This document shows, piece by piece, positions 5,713 through 5,812 of a stretch of DNA of 5,812 nucleotides. Made by a program: the position numbers and the translations under genes. The stretch is from Eubacterium sp. GTDB taxonomy: Bacteria; Bacillota; Clostridia; Lachnospirales; CAG-274. Position 1 is the first letter of the stretch. Each line of letters begins with the position of its first letter. The notes under the pieces are model-generated. The model did no database searches, was not told where the DNA came from, and was given only the letters and a program-made list of their open reading frames with translations. The stretch is taken from contig JAJBVU010000119.1 of assembly GCA_020859645.1 (NCBI GenBank), positions 1-5,812 on the forward strand, in the 5' to 3' direction.

Positions 5713-5812
5713 GGCTTCTATTTTCTCGCAACAGTTCAGCCGTGTCTTTTATTTTTAGATTTTTGCATATTTATATGCATAAAAGCTGAAAATAAGACAC
5801 GAGCGGAGCGCC
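5713..5812 (-). pseudogene. Out-of-frame upstream remnant of the coiled-coil gene, running off the window
   Basis: On the minus strand a second frame reads DTAELLRE immediately before the presumed frameshift at 5721-5724. It would continue as KIEALTKRA of the downstream frame if one A were restored. This frame stays open to the window edge but contains no ATG. Upstream of the Asp-Thr codons the residues (YAKNLKIK) look less coiled-coil-like, and the DNA enters a palindrome, so the true gene may end its similarity there. The reading is inferred. Confidence 0.4.
5741..5801. repeat. Imperfect 61-bp palindrome at the broken gene end
   Basis: CGTGTCTTTTATTTTTAG (5741-5758) faces CTGAAAATAAGACACG (5786-5801). 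The arms match apart from a two-base insertion and one mismatch. The centre carries a second dyad, TGCATA-TTTA-TATGCA (5764-5779). It lies exactly where the coding similarity of the minus-strand gene seems to stop. It could be a mobile-element end, a fold-back rearrangement, or a weak hairpin in an AT-rich leader. Confidence 0.5.

Overview
The window looks like chromosome from a low-GC Gram-positive bacterium, most likely a Clostridia-type gut anaerobe. The genes are AT-rich, nearly every start is preceded by a strong AGGAGG-type Shine-Dalgarno sequence, the intergenic spaces are short, and intrinsic terminators separate the transcription units. No rRNA, tRNA, CRISPR array or complete insertion sequence was found. 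The species cannot be named from this sequence.

Left (1-1300): a good sigma-A promoter with an extended -10 (4-32) points into about 230 nt of non-coding leader. The leader holds a 168-bp structured element (72-239). A perfect 12-bp inverted repeat closes it, and three hairpin arms fill nearly all of the interior, giving a cloverleaf. Next come an EamB/YfiK-like LysE-superfamily exporter and, 21 nt downstream, a small HxlR/DUF24 regulator. The pair reads as a self-regulated efflux operon. A bidirectional terminator closes it.

Middle (1301-4920): a LysR-type regulator on the minus strand is divergent from a tight three-gene plus-strand operon. The operon encodes a PhzF-fold isomerase/epimerase-like enzyme, a group II PLP-dependent amino-acid decarboxylase and a one-domain cupin, with gaps of 12 and 3 nt. 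The 122-bp divergent region carries a symmetric promoter pair: the two -10 boxes are the arms of a perfect 10-bp inverted repeat. A separate 16-bp dyad (2211-2226) is a candidate LysR operator. The arrangement suggests an inducer-controlled pathway on an amino-acid-like substrate that includes a decarboxylation. The substrate cannot be read from sequence. A 13-bp perfect-stem bidirectional terminator ends this unit.

Right (4921-5812): a minus-strand reading frame encodes a coiled coil followed by several membrane segments. It resembles the DUF6040-type proteins that, from memory, occur in Firmicutes mobile elements. Its 5' end looks broken: there is no ATG and no ribosome binding site, and restoring one base in an A4 run (T4 on the plus strand, 5721-5724) would extend the coiled coil upstream. 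A long imperfect palindrome (5741-5801) lies just beyond, so this edge may be decayed mobile-element DNA or a rearrangement junction.
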